Origin: a virus
IMG/VR virus record: IMGVR_UViG_3300002835_000030
Location: 62,001 to 126,000 of that record
DNA length: 64,000 nt
Direction: 5' to 3' (one strand)
A program made the position numbers and the translations under genes. The notes under the pieces were generated by a model. It did no database searches. It worked only from the letters and a program-made list of their open reading frames with translations, and was not told the origin of the DNA. Positions 33,779 through 43,800 of this stretch are shown here, piece after piece. Position 1 is the stretch's first letter; the number at the start of each line of letters is the position of its first letter.

Positions 33779-36202
33779 ATGTCATTAAAAATTATTAAAC
33801 GAGAGGGGGAATCAGTTCCATTTAACCCACAAAAAATTTACAATAGAGTTAAACGTGCATCCAAAGGGTTAAACGTAAATTCTGATGAGATTTTCATCAA
33901 AGTGATCACATCAGTTCCGACTGAAGGTGAAGTAACTACAAAGGAACTAGATAAGTTAGTTTATGAAATGGCGGCATCATATACAGGTAGTCATCACGAT
34001 TACTCAAGATTAGCATCTTCAGTTGCGATATCTTCATATCATAAAGAAACAAATAATAGTTTTTCACAAACAATGTATGAACTTTATAATGATGGTATTA
34101 TAAACGAAAAACTTATTGAAACGATTAAAGAGTATGGTGAAGACACTATTGATTCGGTAATTAATCACGAAAATGATTACAACTTTGATTATTTTGGTTG
34201 GAGATCATTACAAGAAATGTATTTGTTGAAAAAGCCAACAGGTAAGGTTATTGAGAGACCCCAACATATGTATATGAGAGTTGCGTTGTGGGTTACTGAT
34301 AATATGGTTGACGCATTTGATTATTACAAATCATTGTCAAATCAGTTAATCTCAAAGGCAACCCCTATTATGATTAATGCGGGAACTAAAGTACCTCAAT
34401 TAGCTTCTTGTGTGTTACATTACAATAACTCAGATTCGAGAAAGGGATTGTTAGATACATTAAATGATATCTCAACCTTTTCATCTGCAGCCGCAGGTAT
34501 TGGATTATCAATGTCAAACCTTAGAAGTAAGGAAAGTAGGATATCAACATCTGGTGGGTATGCGGGTGGTTTATTAAAATACCTTAAAATTGTTAACGAG
34601 TCTTTGAGATTCTTTAACCAACAAGGACGTAGACCTGGATCGGCAGCAATTTACATTGAACCTTGGCATAAAGATATCTTTGATATTTTAGATATTAAAA
34701 AGAACACCGGTGCCGAAGAATTAAGGGCTCGTGATTTATTTACTGCACTTTGGATTCCTGATAACTTTATGAGGGCTGTTAAAGAAAATGGTGATTGGTA
34801 TTTGTTTTGCCCTAACGACATTAAAAGTGCCGGTATCAAACCATTACAAGAATCATTTGGTGATGAGTATGAAGAAAACTACGAAAAGGCAGTTTATTTA
34901 GGTCTTGGTAAAAAAGTTAAGGCACAAGATATTTGGACTAAAATATATGAATCACAGATTGAAACGGGGGTTCCTTATTTATGTTCTAAAGATAGTGCTA
35001 ACCGAAAAACAAATCACCAAAATATTGGGGTGATCAAGCAGTCAAATCTTTGTAATGAGATTTACCAATATACTGATGAAAAAACGACAGCTATTTGTAC
35101 TTTATCATCAATGGTATTAAAAAACTTTATACAAAATGGTAAATTTGATTTTGAATTGTTATTCACTGAAGTTAGAAAAGTTGTAAGATCACTAAATAAA
35201 GTTATTGACATCAATAACTACTCAACAAAAAAAGGTTTAAAAGGTGGTTTAGAACAAAGAGCAATTGCGATTGGGACTCAAGGTTTGGCAGATGTATTTT
35301 ATTTAATGGACTATATCTTCACATCGGAAGAAGCAAAAAGATTTAATAAAGATATCTTTGAAACAATCTATTATGCTGCGATTTACGAAAGTAATGAATT
35401 GTGTGTGAACGGTAAATATGAACAATATAAATTCTTTAAAGGATCTCCGATGTCCAAAGGTGAATTCCAATTTGATATGTGGGGGTTAGATGACTCCCAA
35501 CTATCGGGAATGTGGGATTGGAATAAATTAAAGGAAAGTGTTGTGGAGTATGGTGTTTGTAATTCATTATTTACGGCACAAATGCCGGTGGCGTCTTCTG
35601 CTAAGATCACAGGTTCATTTGAAATGACAGAACCTGCCCATTCAGCATTATTTAATAGACGAGTTGTTGGTGGTGAGATTTTAATTGTAAACAAATACTT
35701 AATAAACGATTTTGAAAAAATTGGCATTTGGGGTGAGAACTTAAAAAATGAGATTATCATTAACGAAGGATCCATCCAAAACATTAACTTCAACAATTAT
35801 TTAGATTCAGATGATAAAAATTATAATAAAAAGATTAAAAGAATTGAACACCTAATCCAAAAATATAAAACAATTTGGGAAATTTCACAAAGAGAGTTAA
35901 TTGATATGGCGGCAGATAGAGCACCGTTCATTGATCAATCACAATCAATGAATATTTATATGGGAAATCCAACATTATCTAAAATAACATCATCACATTT
36001 TCATTCATGGGAAAAAGGTCTTAAAACTTTATGTTATTATGTTAGAACTAAAGCCATATCAACAGGAGCTAAACACTTAGCATTGGATATGTCTAAAGTT
36101 GGTGTACCGAAATATGAAAAACCTACGGTTGATATAACTCAAATTAGTTTACCTCAAAAACCATCTGATAGTTTATTTGAATGTTTTGGATGTTCATCAT
36201 AA
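33779..36202 (+). CDS. nrdA: Ribonucleotide reductase class I alpha subunit
   Basis: This 807-residue catalytic subunit begins with an ATP-cone domain (KIIKREGESVPFNPQKI) that gives allosteric activity control, followed by the ten-stranded barrel. Catalytic residues can be placed: C211 (LASCVL), N423-C425-E427 (SNLCNE, radical Cys and acid/base pair), a redox partner Cys in AICTLSS, a radical-transfer Tyr pair in LCYYVRT, and the C-terminal swinging thiols C802 and C805 (ECFGCSS). All key residues are intact, so it should be active with NrdB. Length is close to eukaryotic/flavobacterial-type alpha subunits. A hairpin and an ATATTTATA element follow at once. Confidence 0.93.
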   Translation: MSLKIIKREGESVPFNPQKIYNRVKRASKGLNVNSDEIFIKVITSVPTEGEVTTKELDKLVYEMAASYTGSHHDYSRLASSVAISSYHKETNNSFSQTMYELYNDGIINEKLIETIKEYGEDTIDSVINHENDYNFDYFGWRSLQEMYLLKKPTGKVIERPQHMYMRVALWVTDNMVDAFDYYKSLSNQLISKATPIMINAGTKVPQLASCVLHYNNSDSRKGLLDTLNDISTFSSAAAGIGLSMSNLRSKESRISTSGGYAGGLLKYLKIVNESLRFFNQQGRRPGSAAIYIEPWHKDIFDILDIKKNTGAEELRARDLFTALWIPDNFMRAVKENGDWYLFCPNDIKSAGIKPLQESFGDEYEENYEKAVYLGLGKKVKAQDIWTKIYESQIETGVPYLCSKDSANRKTNHQNIGVIKQSNLCNEIYQYTDEKTTAICTLSSMVLKNFIQNGKFDFELLFTEVRKVVRSLNKVIDINNYSTKKGLKGGLEQRAIAIGTQGLADVFYLMDYIFTSEEAKRFNKDIFETIYYAAIYESNELCVNGKYEQYKFFKGSPMSKGEFQFDMWGLDDSQLSGMWDWNKLKESVVEYGVCNSLFTAQMPVASSAKITGSFEMTEPAHSALFNRRVVGGEILIVNKYLINDFEKIGIWGENLKNEIIINEGSIQNINFNNYLDSDDKNYNKKIKRIEHLIQKYKTIWEISQRELIDMAADRAPFIDQSQSMNIYMGNPTLSKITSSHFHSWEKGLKTLCYYVRTKAISTGAKHLALDMSKVGVPKYEKPTVDITQISLPQKPSDSLFECFGCSS

Positions 36203-36235
36203 TATAAAAAAACAGAAAAGTATATATTTTTACAT

Positions 36236-36266
36236 AATTGGTGATATTTATAAATAAACACCAATT
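36236..36266 (+). other. Hairpin downstream of nrdA
   Basis: AATTGGTG (36236-36243) pairs with CACCAATT (36259-36266), followed by TTAAAAAAAA. The short T-tract makes it a weak terminator at best. The recurrent ATATTTATA element (36244-36252) fills its loop. Confidence 0.5.
36244..36252 (+). promoter_or_regulatory. ATATTTATA element without a following gene
   Basis: Here the element reads ATATTTATAAATAAA, which includes the T4 late promoter core TATAAATA in the sense direction. No ORF longer than a few codons lies between it and the terminator at 36335. Confidence 0.45.
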
Positions 36267-36334
36267 TTAAAAAAAATTGAAAATGAGAGAAAAGACAATA
36301 TAACAAAGTAAGTTTAAAACCTTATGTAGTATTT

Positions 36335-36365
36335 AAAAAAGTCATCCTAAGTGATGACTTTTTTT
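36335..36365 (+). terminator. Intrinsic terminator before gp25 gene
   Basis: AAAAAAGTCATC (36335-36346) and GATGACTTTTTT (36353-36364) form a 12-bp stem with a CTAAGT loop and a seven-T tract. It closes the nrd unit or the short transcript that may start near 36252. Confidence 0.85.
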
Positions 36366-36400
36366 ATTTTACCATTTCTTTTAAAAAAAGATATAGTACA

Positions 36401-36409
36401 ATATTTATA
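36401..36409 (+). promoter_or_regulatory. ATATTTATA element upstream of gp25 gene
   Basis: This copy ends 5 nt before the gp25 start and sits between a terminator and a late gene, a natural late promoter position. Confidence 0.5.
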
Positions 36410-36414
36410 AACAA

Positions 36415-36798
36415 ATGGCAAGAACAAGATATAAAAATATTGATTTCCCTTTTAAAGATAGTAAAAAGGGATTTTATTTTGAACTAAATCAAACTGATAG
36501 GGATGCGATTAGGGCAGATTTATTACACTTATTGTTAACTAACAAAGGTGACAGATTATACTTACCTGATTTTGGTAGTGATTTAAGAAAGTTCATATTT
36601 GAACCTAACGATACTATAACACATGATGAGATTAAAAAAAGTTTAAATGATAGTATATCAAGATATATACCTAATTTAATAGTTAATAGTATTAATTTTA
36701 GGAAAAATGATATTGAAGAATTAATAATTGTAGAATTAACATATACTGTTACAGATGGAACATTCCAAAGTTCTGACACAGTAACATTAACATTTTAA
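36415..36798 (+). CDS. gp25: Baseplate wedge protein gp25
   Basis: This 127-residue protein matches the gp25/W family of the core bundle of contractile baseplates. The conserved block is LLHLLLTNKGDRLYLPDFG followed by SDLRKFIFEPND, with a C-terminal domain of strands (VNSINFRKNDIEELIIVELTYT). Gp25 binds gp6 and gp53 and clamps the wedge to the hub. Length is near T4 gp25 (132). The stop is 4 nt from the stop of the convergent homing endonuclease, which separates gp25 from the gp6-like gene that normally adjoins it. Confidence 0.9.
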   Translation: MARTRYKNIDFPFKDSKKGFYFELNQTDRDAIRADLLHLLLTNKGDRLYLPDFGSDLRKFIFEPNDTITHDEIKKSLNDSISRYIPNLIVNSINFRKNDIEELIIVELTYTVTDGTFQSSDTVTLTF

Positions 36799-36802
36799 TT
36801 AA

Positions 36803-38446
36803 TTATCTTCTATACCAAACATATTTCTCTGTTCCACAATCAAAAATTTTAAAATAACCATTTAATTTCATATTATCGGATTCAGAAAAACTATCATTAA
36901 TCAAAAGGTCCATATCACTTAACTTATGTTTTTGGTATTTATATCTAGTTTCTCTTTTTTTATTTATAACATAATAATAATTTGGCTCACTTATTTTTTC
37001 TAATTTAAACCCTAAAGTTTTATATATCCCCCCTTTCGACCATCTTTTATCGGAATAACTTATTACTTTATTAGGTTTATACGTTTTTAAAAAATAATTA
37101 AAAATTTTTGACGCCCCACCTATTACAGAAGTATTTAATTTATTTGAAAATCTTAATATTTCATATTCCCCATCAACGGATTTATATTTTAATATATTTC
37201 TGGTTTTCCCTAAAGTCATTAATGAAACTAACTCATTATTATAATATAATCCAATACGAATAGATGAATTAACGTACCCTTGTATATGATTTTTAATCAT
37301 AAACTCTTTTGCGTCCGAACTAGATATTTCTTTAATTATACATTTTCTACCATATATTTTATTTTCAGTTAACCCTATAATATTAGTTAATCTGGATTTA
37401 ACTATTTCTTTTTTATCATTCCATTCGTCCTCAAAAATATGGATTAAACGGCAACCATTTTCTTCACATAGTTTTGTTTTATTAATGTGATAATTTTTAT
37501 CTTTAAATTGTTCAGAGTGCCAATACAAACCATTATATTCTATCCCTAAATTATGTTTGGGTAATAAAATATCAATCTCTAAACCATTTAATATGGTTCT
37601 ATCATTTTCAACCGATTCTACATTTAATGAATTAATAAATTTAAAAATTTCTTTTTCTTGTATAGATATATTATTACTGCAAAATTTACAACCATATCCA
37701 TTTATATGGTATTGTGGTGTAACATTAATATCACCATGTTCAGTACAATTTATTATTAGTGGAGTAATATTATTTATATATATAGATTTGTCATAATTAA
37801 AATAATCACCATGTATTTTTTTTGATTTAATAATAAAAGAATTAGTATCGAAAATGGAATCAGTACATAATCTACACCCTTGATTTTTAGAAAGATGATT
37901 ATTTGGCGATTGTTCAAATTCACCATGTTCTTTACATTTTAAAATAACATTTTCTCTACTACTTTTATATGTAACCTTTGAATAGTCGTATTTATCACCA
38001 TATATTTTTTTTGATTTTTCTATAAATAATTTAGTATCCATCTTAGATGTACCACCACAATATTTACAACCTTTACCTTTTAGATGGTTATATGGTATTT
38101 GTTCGAATTCACCATGAATAGGACATATTATAGTTATAGGTGTTTTATTATTTTTATATTTTACTTTATCATAAATATATTTATCGTTATGTATAAGTTT
38201 ACACTCTTCTATAAAAGTTTTTAAATCTTTTTTTTGTAACTCTGTTTGTTTTTCTATATTACATTTAGGACAACCTTGTTTTCTATTTATTAAATGTATT
38301 GGTTTTTTAAAAAATTTACCATGTCTTTCACATATAATTTCTACCGGTGTATTATTTGTGGTGTATATTGAATTAGAAAAATCGTATTTATTCCCATGTA
38401 TTTTTTTTGATTGTTCTAAAAATTCTTTTTGTGTTTTTTTTTTCAT
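36803..38446 (-). CDS. Homing endonuclease-like protein with four zinc-ribbon repeats
   Basis: This 547-residue protein shares its C-terminal half with the endonucleases at 890 and 4080: [50 protein letters not shown]. The nuclease core is near residue 290-345. Its N-terminal half is different: four repeats of about 60 residues, each with 'K.I.G.KYDYSK..Y....', a 'C..HGEF...P..H' strand and a CxxC pair (CPKC, CKYC, CRLC, CKFC). These are DUF723-type zinc modules probably used for DNA recognition. It is inserted between gp25 and gp6-like genes on the opposite strand. Core residues look intact. Confidence 0.8.
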   Translation of the reverse strand: MKKKTQKEFLEQSKKIHGNKYDFSNSIYTTNNTPVEIICERHGKFFKKPIHLINRKQGCPKCNIEKQTELQKKDLKTFIEECKLIHNDKYIYDKVKYKNNKTPITIICPIHGEFEQIPYNHLKGKGCKYCGGTSKMDTKLFIEKSKKIYGDKYDYSKVTYKSSRENVILKCKEHGEFEQSPNNHLSKNQGCRLCTDSIFDTNSFIIKSKKIHGDYFNYDKSIYINNITPLIINCTEHGDINVTPQYHINGYGCKFCSNNISIQEKEIFKFINSLNVESVENDRTILNGLEIDILLPKHNLGIEYNGLYWHSEQFKDKNYHINKTKLCEENGCRLIHIFEDEWNDKKEIVKSRLTNIIGLTENKIYGRKCIIKEISSSDAKEFMIKNHIQGYVNSSIRIGLYYNNELVSLMTLGKTRNILKYKSVDGEYEILRFSNKLNTSVIGGASKIFNYFLKTYKPNKVISYSDKRWSKGGIYKTLGFKLEKISEPNYYYVINKKRETRYKYQKHKLSDMDLLINDSFSESDNMKLNGYFKIFDCGTEKYVWYRR

Positions 38447-38541
38447 TATTCCTATGATAGTTTACTTACAATTATATATAATAAATAGGATAAAAACAAA
38501 ATTTTTAAATAATAAAAATAAAAATATTTTTTTTATTATTG

Positions 38542-38559
38542 ATATTTATTAATAAATAT
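38542..38559. promoter_or_regulatory. Palindromic ATATTTATTAATAAATAT element
   Basis: This is an 18-bp perfect palindrome lying between the divergent endonuclease gene and the gp6-like gene. It carries the recurrent element on both strands, so it could serve both. It ends 12 nt before the gp6-like start at 38572. Confidence 0.45.
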
Positions 38560-38571
38560 ATAATATATTAT

Positions 38572-40401
38572 ATGGCAAAAAAAATTGATTATAATAGTAG
38601 GAATTTCTCAGATGTAAGACAACAACTTGTGGAGTTCATTAAAAAATATTATCCAGAAACTTTTTCAGATTTTAACGATGCATCAGTAGGTATGATGTTA
38701 TTAGAATTAAACGCGGCGGTAGGTGATATGTTAAGTTTCCATACCGATAGAATGTTTAATGAAACCCAAATTAACTACGCACAAGAAAGATCATCATTAT
38801 TAGAATTGGCGAGAACATTTGGGTTAAACGTTCCAGGTAAAAGACCTAGTATAACTATTGTAGATTGGACAGTTAATAATATACCAGTAAAGGGTGATAC
38901 TTTTGATGTAAGTTACTCCCCTAAAATATTAAAAGGTTCGCAAGCATCTGGTTCAGGTAAAATATTTGAGTTATTAGAGGATTGTGACTTCTCATCGCCA
39001 TTCGCAACAGGTGGTATACCTAATAGACTTATCATACCTAATATTGACGGTAACGGTATAATTCAAAATTATTCACTTACTAAAAGGGAAATAATGTTAA
39101 ATGGATTTACTAAAATTTATAAAAAGACTTTAGGGGCTTCAGATTATAAACCATTTTTAGAAGTCATTTTACCTGAAGATAATGTTTTGTCTATAGAAAA
39201 TATCATAACTAAAGAGGGTACAAATTTAATTACATCACCCACAGAAGAAGAATTTAGTAATTTCAACCTAAATTGGTATGAGGTTCCTGCATTGGCACAA
39301 GGTGAAATTTATACAGTTGATGAAAATACGGTTTCAGACAATGAAGGTATAGTTGTAGGTAAATGGAAAAACGCACCTCAAAGATTTATTAAAGAATATA
39401 CCGATAATGGTTTCTGTAAAATAACTTTTGGTGCGGGAGATGAAGATATTTCAGAATTAAATGAATTTGTTGGATGTAGAGGTCAAATAGATAGGATTGG
39501 TAATATAATTAATAATCTTTCTTTAGGCGAGATACCACAACCGAGTAATACGTTGTATGTAAGATATAGAGTAGGTGGAGGTGAGGACACTAATATTGGT
39601 CCAAATACCATTTCTGGGTTAGGTGTTATTAGTTCTGTTGTTAATGGTGATGATGAGAATATAAATAGGGTTATTAGAAATAGTATTAGTGTAAATAATC
39701 CTATACCTGCGTTAGGGGGTAAAGAAGAGCCCTCATTAGAAGAAATAAGAAATTTAGTAAAATACAATTTTTCTGCGCAAGATAGATGTGTAACGATAAA
39801 AGATTATCAGAGTAGAATACCTTTAATGCCTGGTAGATTTGGTGTACCATTTAGAACAGGTGTTTGGGAAGAAAGAAATAAAATTAATGTTTCTATTTTA
39901 GCATTAGACGCAAATGGAAAACTTACAACACAATCAACATCCGCGCTGAAACAAAATATTGCAGAATATTTGGCAGATTATAGAATGATTAATGACTATG
40001 TAACCATCAAAAATGGTAAAGTATTCAACATAGGATTTGAAATTGATGTTTTTGCGGATAAGTCAGTCCCTAAAGGAGATATTATTAGTGGTGTGATTAA
40101 TAGCGTAAAAAATTATTTTGATATTAATAAATGGGATATGGGTGATAACATCTATATATCTCAGTTAGTTGAAAACATTAATAATGTTGCGGGAGTATTA
40201 AATGTTACTGATTTAAGAGTATTTAACAAAGTTAACGAAAATGGTAAATATTCATTAAATGAAGTCGCTCAACCATACATTGATGAAGAAACAAGACAAA
40301 TAGATCTTTTGGGTAGATATACATTATTCGGTGAACCGAATGGTATGTTTGAAATAAAGTACCCTAATAAAGACATCAAAGTAACAATTTCTACATCTTA
40401 A
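38572..40401 (+). CDS. gp6: Baseplate wedge protein gp6-like (baseplate J)
   Basis: This 609-residue protein starts at ATG 38572 (MAKKIDYNSRNFSDVRQQ); the upstream in-frame ATG at 38539 would put the candidate promoter inside the gene, so I reject it. Family features include DFNDASVGMMLLELNAAVGDML, FHTDRMFNETQINYAQERSS as the N-terminal helix pair, a beta domain, RYRVGGGEDTNIGPNTI, the 'ISVNNPIPALGGKEEPSLEEIR' type of baseplate J signature, and a C-terminal domain with YLADYRMINDYV. Gp6-like proteins dimerise to form the inner ring of the baseplate and expand on contraction. Size is close to T4 gp6 (660). Confidence 0.82.
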   Translation: MAKKIDYNSRNFSDVRQQLVEFIKKYYPETFSDFNDASVGMMLLELNAAVGDMLSFHTDRMFNETQINYAQERSSLLELARTFGLNVPGKRPSITIVDWTVNNIPVKGDTFDVSYSPKILKGSQASGSGKIFELLEDCDFSSPFATGGIPNRLIIPNIDGNGIIQNYSLTKREIMLNGFTKIYKKTLGASDYKPFLEVILPEDNVLSIENIITKEGTNLITSPTEEEFSNFNLNWYEVPALAQGEIYTVDENTVSDNEGIVVGKWKNAPQRFIKEYTDNGFCKITFGAGDEDISELNEFVGCRGQIDRIGNIINNLSLGEIPQPSNTLYVRYRVGGGEDTNIGPNTISGLGVISSVVNGDDENINRVIRNSISVNNPIPALGGKEEPSLEEIRNLVKYNFSAQDRCVTIKDYQSRIPLMPGRFGVPFRTGVWEERNKINVSILALDANGKLTTQSTSALKQNIAEYLADYRMINDYVTIKNGKVFNIGFEIDVFADKSVPKGDIISGVINSVKNYFDINKWDMGDNIYISQLVENINNVAGVLNVTDLRVFNKVNENGKYSLNEVAQPYIDEETRQIDLLGRYTLFGEPNGMFEIKYPNKDIKVTISTS

Positions 40402-40449
40402 TGATTACTTTTTGAAAAAATAAGTTAGTTTTATAATAAAAATAAAGTT

Positions 40450-40824
40450 ATGGGATGTAGTACATGTAAACAATCAAATTCGGGTGTAGTAAGTGATATA
40501 CCTTCAGAAGAAACATTAAAATTATTACCTTCAGATTTAACAGGTAGTAGTTTTTTATTTAGGTTAATTGCGTTTTTTGTTATAGTTATTGCAATACCTT
40601 TAGTGGTATTGGTTTTAGTCGGACAAATGTTTTTCGCGTTCTTTTTACCAAAAAAACTTAATAAAGTTAGTAATAAATTTAAAAGTTTTTTAATGGGTAT
40701 ATTTACTAAATATGGGGAATTTAAAATGAAAAGAGAACTGAAAAAGAGAGAAAAACAATTCAGTAGAACTAAAGAATATGTAAGTAACAGTATTGAGGAT
40801 ATTGAGGTATACAATAACGAGTAA
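40450..40824 (+). CDS. Single-pass membrane protein
   Basis: This 124-residue protein has a short N-terminal segment with CSTC (C3, C6), one long hydrophobic segment (about residues 35-67: FRLIAFFVIVIAIPL and so on) and a basic, helical C-terminal half (KMKRELKKREKQFSRTKEY). No signal-peptidase site was seen. A membrane protein inside a baseplate operon is unusual; it could act in lysis timing, superinfection exclusion or tail-membrane contact, but the sequence does not discriminate. It lies 48 nt after the gp6-like gene and 19 nt before the next gene. Confidence 0.55.
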   Translation: MGCSTCKQSNSGVVSDIPSEETLKLLPSDLTGSSFLFRLIAFFVIVIAIPLVVLVLVGQMFFAFFLPKKLNKVSNKFKSFLMGIFTKYGEFKMKRELKKREKQFSRTKEYVSNSIEDIEVYNNE

Positions 40825-40843
40825 AAAAAACGATAATTAAATT

Positions 40844-43800
40844 ATGTCTAAGTCATATAGAATTAAGACAACACCGGGTGAAGACAATGGTTATTTAAAG
40901 GTTAATGTTGATCTTAATCAAAACTATGATCACTTAGAAATATTAAGTTTAAAAATATCTCAAAAAGACGATTACCAAAACTTCTGCGCCGATTATGGTG
41001 TTGTTGCGGGTAGGGTTATAGTAAATGGTGGTTTTGGTGTCCCTAATGTTAAAGTATCTATATTTGTACCTGTAGAAGATTCGGATTTACAAGACCCCAT
41101 AAAATCATCTATATACCCATATACAGAACCATTTACTAATCAAAAGAACTCTAATGGTTTAAGATATAATGTTTTACCTAAAAACCAACAGAAATTAGAT
41201 CATACACCTGTCGGTACATTCCCTAAAAAGAGAGAAATATTAGACGATAGAACTACTTTAGAAATTTACGAAAAATATTATAAGTATACTACTACAACTA
41301 ACGAATCAGGTGATTATATTTTATTTGGTGTACCTGTAGGTGAACACTTCTTACATTATGATATGGATGTTAGTGACATTGGTTTTATTTCTGCAAGACC
41401 TTTTGAGTTAATCGATCAAGGGTATAGTGATAATCTTTTTAAGAGTAAATTCAAATTTAAAGGATCAAATAATTTAGACAGTCTCCCACAAATATTCTCA
41501 GAAAACATCCCAATATCGGTTGAACCTTATTGGTGTGATAGCTTAAGTGTTGGTAGTGCATTAGGAATTAATAGATATGACATTGAACCTAATTTTGAGG
41601 TTGTACCTACCTCTATTTTTATGGGGAGTATTTTTTCTGATGATGAAAAAGATTCTTTAAATAAAAATTGTAAACCCGCCAGAGAGATGGGTAAACTTAA
41701 TGAGGTTATTACTGGTGGTGGTAAGTTAGAGGCGATAAGGAGAACTGTTGACGGAAATGTAGAAGTATTTAATTTTAAAGAAGACTCAATAGATGATAAT
41801 GGTAACTGGTCGATTTTAGTTCCTATGAACTTAAGGAAAGTAGTTACTGATGAATTTGGTAATTTAGTACCTTCACCTGATGGGGTTAAAGGGATTGCAA
41901 CTGAAGGTGATTATAGATTTAGAATATCTATGGATGCAACATCCAATGATAAAAAACTTAGAGAAAGGGCGAAATATCTAGTTCCTAATACAAACAACAA
42001 CTTCAATTTTGGTGAATACACACAAAAACAACTTAAGGGAAAACAAATATTCACTAAAAACGAACAACTTAGTGATATAACTATAGGTACACCTTATGAA
42101 GATGATGTTACTAATCAATATAACTACTTAGAAGAATTTTTCCCATTTAGATGGAAAAAAGTATATACCGTAAAACAGTATATAGGTAGAATGCAAAAAA
42201 TCAAAAATGATGAGGCGAGAGGTTTTATTGGTATAAAGGACATTATAAACGCTGAAGGTGTAAATAAATTCCCAACCAATAGAATAGACACTAATTTTAA
42301 TCCGTTATATACGATAATATGTTTATTATTAACATTTTTTGCGGTAGTTGTAGGGTTTATTAATGGTATTTTGAATGTTATCAATGGTTTAATTACTGCA
42401 ATATGTAATATTAAATTACCTGTGGGGATTTGTATTATATCTAACAAAGGTAGTCGGGCTAGATTTCAAGTCCAAACACAGGCATGGGATGCGGGTGATG
42501 GTTGTTGGAAAGAACAAAAAGATGATGGTGACCCTAAAACAACTGCGGATTGTGATAGTATTAGAACAAACAACGATGGAAATTTAGGTGGTTTAATTTC
42601 TGGTGGTGAAAACCCATATAGTTCTTGTATTGATGTTAATAATAGATCTATACCACCTAGTGATGAAAATTCGGGTAGTTGTGAATATATTAATTATGAT
42701 GATATGGCGGGTCCTGCTTCCGGAACAATACCGTCAGTCATTGATGCGGTAAATAGTGTTAATAATCCGGGCACTGGCCCTGTACAAACTCCACCAGATA
42801 CAGACGTTACCGATTGGTATTATAATTATGGTTCATGTGCGACTTTACCTGCTGCTGGATGTAGAAGATATAGGGTAGGAGATGGAATCAATTGGTATGG
42901 TGGATTAGAATGTGATGAATGTAACTTAACTCAACCATGTCCAGAAGGTGGTGTTAAGATATTTGGTAATTGTATAACTTTTAAACTTAAATGTATATTT
43001 GGGGGAATATTATGTAAGAAATGTAAAGATGTCTGTGGTTTAAATCAACACAGTTGTTGTTCTAATCCTGAATATGGTTGTCCAGATAATGGTTCCGTAT
43101 GTGGAAGTGAATCCGAATGTTGTACTAAATGTTGTGCGAAAATCCCATTAATTCCATTAAAATGCTCGGATGAAGGTAAAGAATATAGGTTATCATTAAT
43201 TAAAACACCTTTTGGGGCTGATTTAGGATGTAACGCGACTTATGTTAAATTAGGTAGTTGTGTAAATTGTGGTGGTACACAAACGCCTGGAATAAAAGAC
43301 TGGGTTTCATGTGTAATGGAACCTGTGGCGGTGTTCTTAAGAATGTTGAAATTTGATTTCTATAATGATTGGGTTGGTGGTTCACTTTATTTTCCTTTAA
43401 TAAAAAGAACATATAAATTAAAAAAGTCCAAAAGAAAATTTGGTCAAATAAAAAAGGATAAGTTTTGTGATTTTGAATGTAGAGAAAGAGGTAACGATAG
43501 TAATTTTCAAGGTAACCCAACATATAAACAATGGAGAATAAAAATACCATCTATTATATTTAGTAATCCATCTATAACAGTTGGTGGGTGTACTGCAAAA
43601 ATTAAAGGCAATAGGGTGACTGATTGGTATGGTACGCAGGAAAATGACTTAGAGATACCTAATTTAGATCTGGCAGTAAAAGAGTTAGAATTTAATGGTA
43701 CTAACCAATCCTTTGATGGGTGTAAAATTGTTTTTGAAAATTTCTCTTCTTTTCAAGAAACATTTAATTTACAGGAAATACCATTTATTGTTAAAGATAG

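Noticed and set aside
38539-38571. Upstream in-frame start for the gp6-like gene (MIFINKYIIYY...)
   Set aside because: The extra residues are AT-codon noise over the promoter-like palindrome; MAKKIDYNSRNFSD at 38572 looks like the natural start.
42300-42420. Hydrophobic stretch as evidence of a frameshifted or chimeric membrane gene
   Set aside because: The reading frame is continuous with protein-like sequence on both sides, so it is part of the 1497-residue protein.
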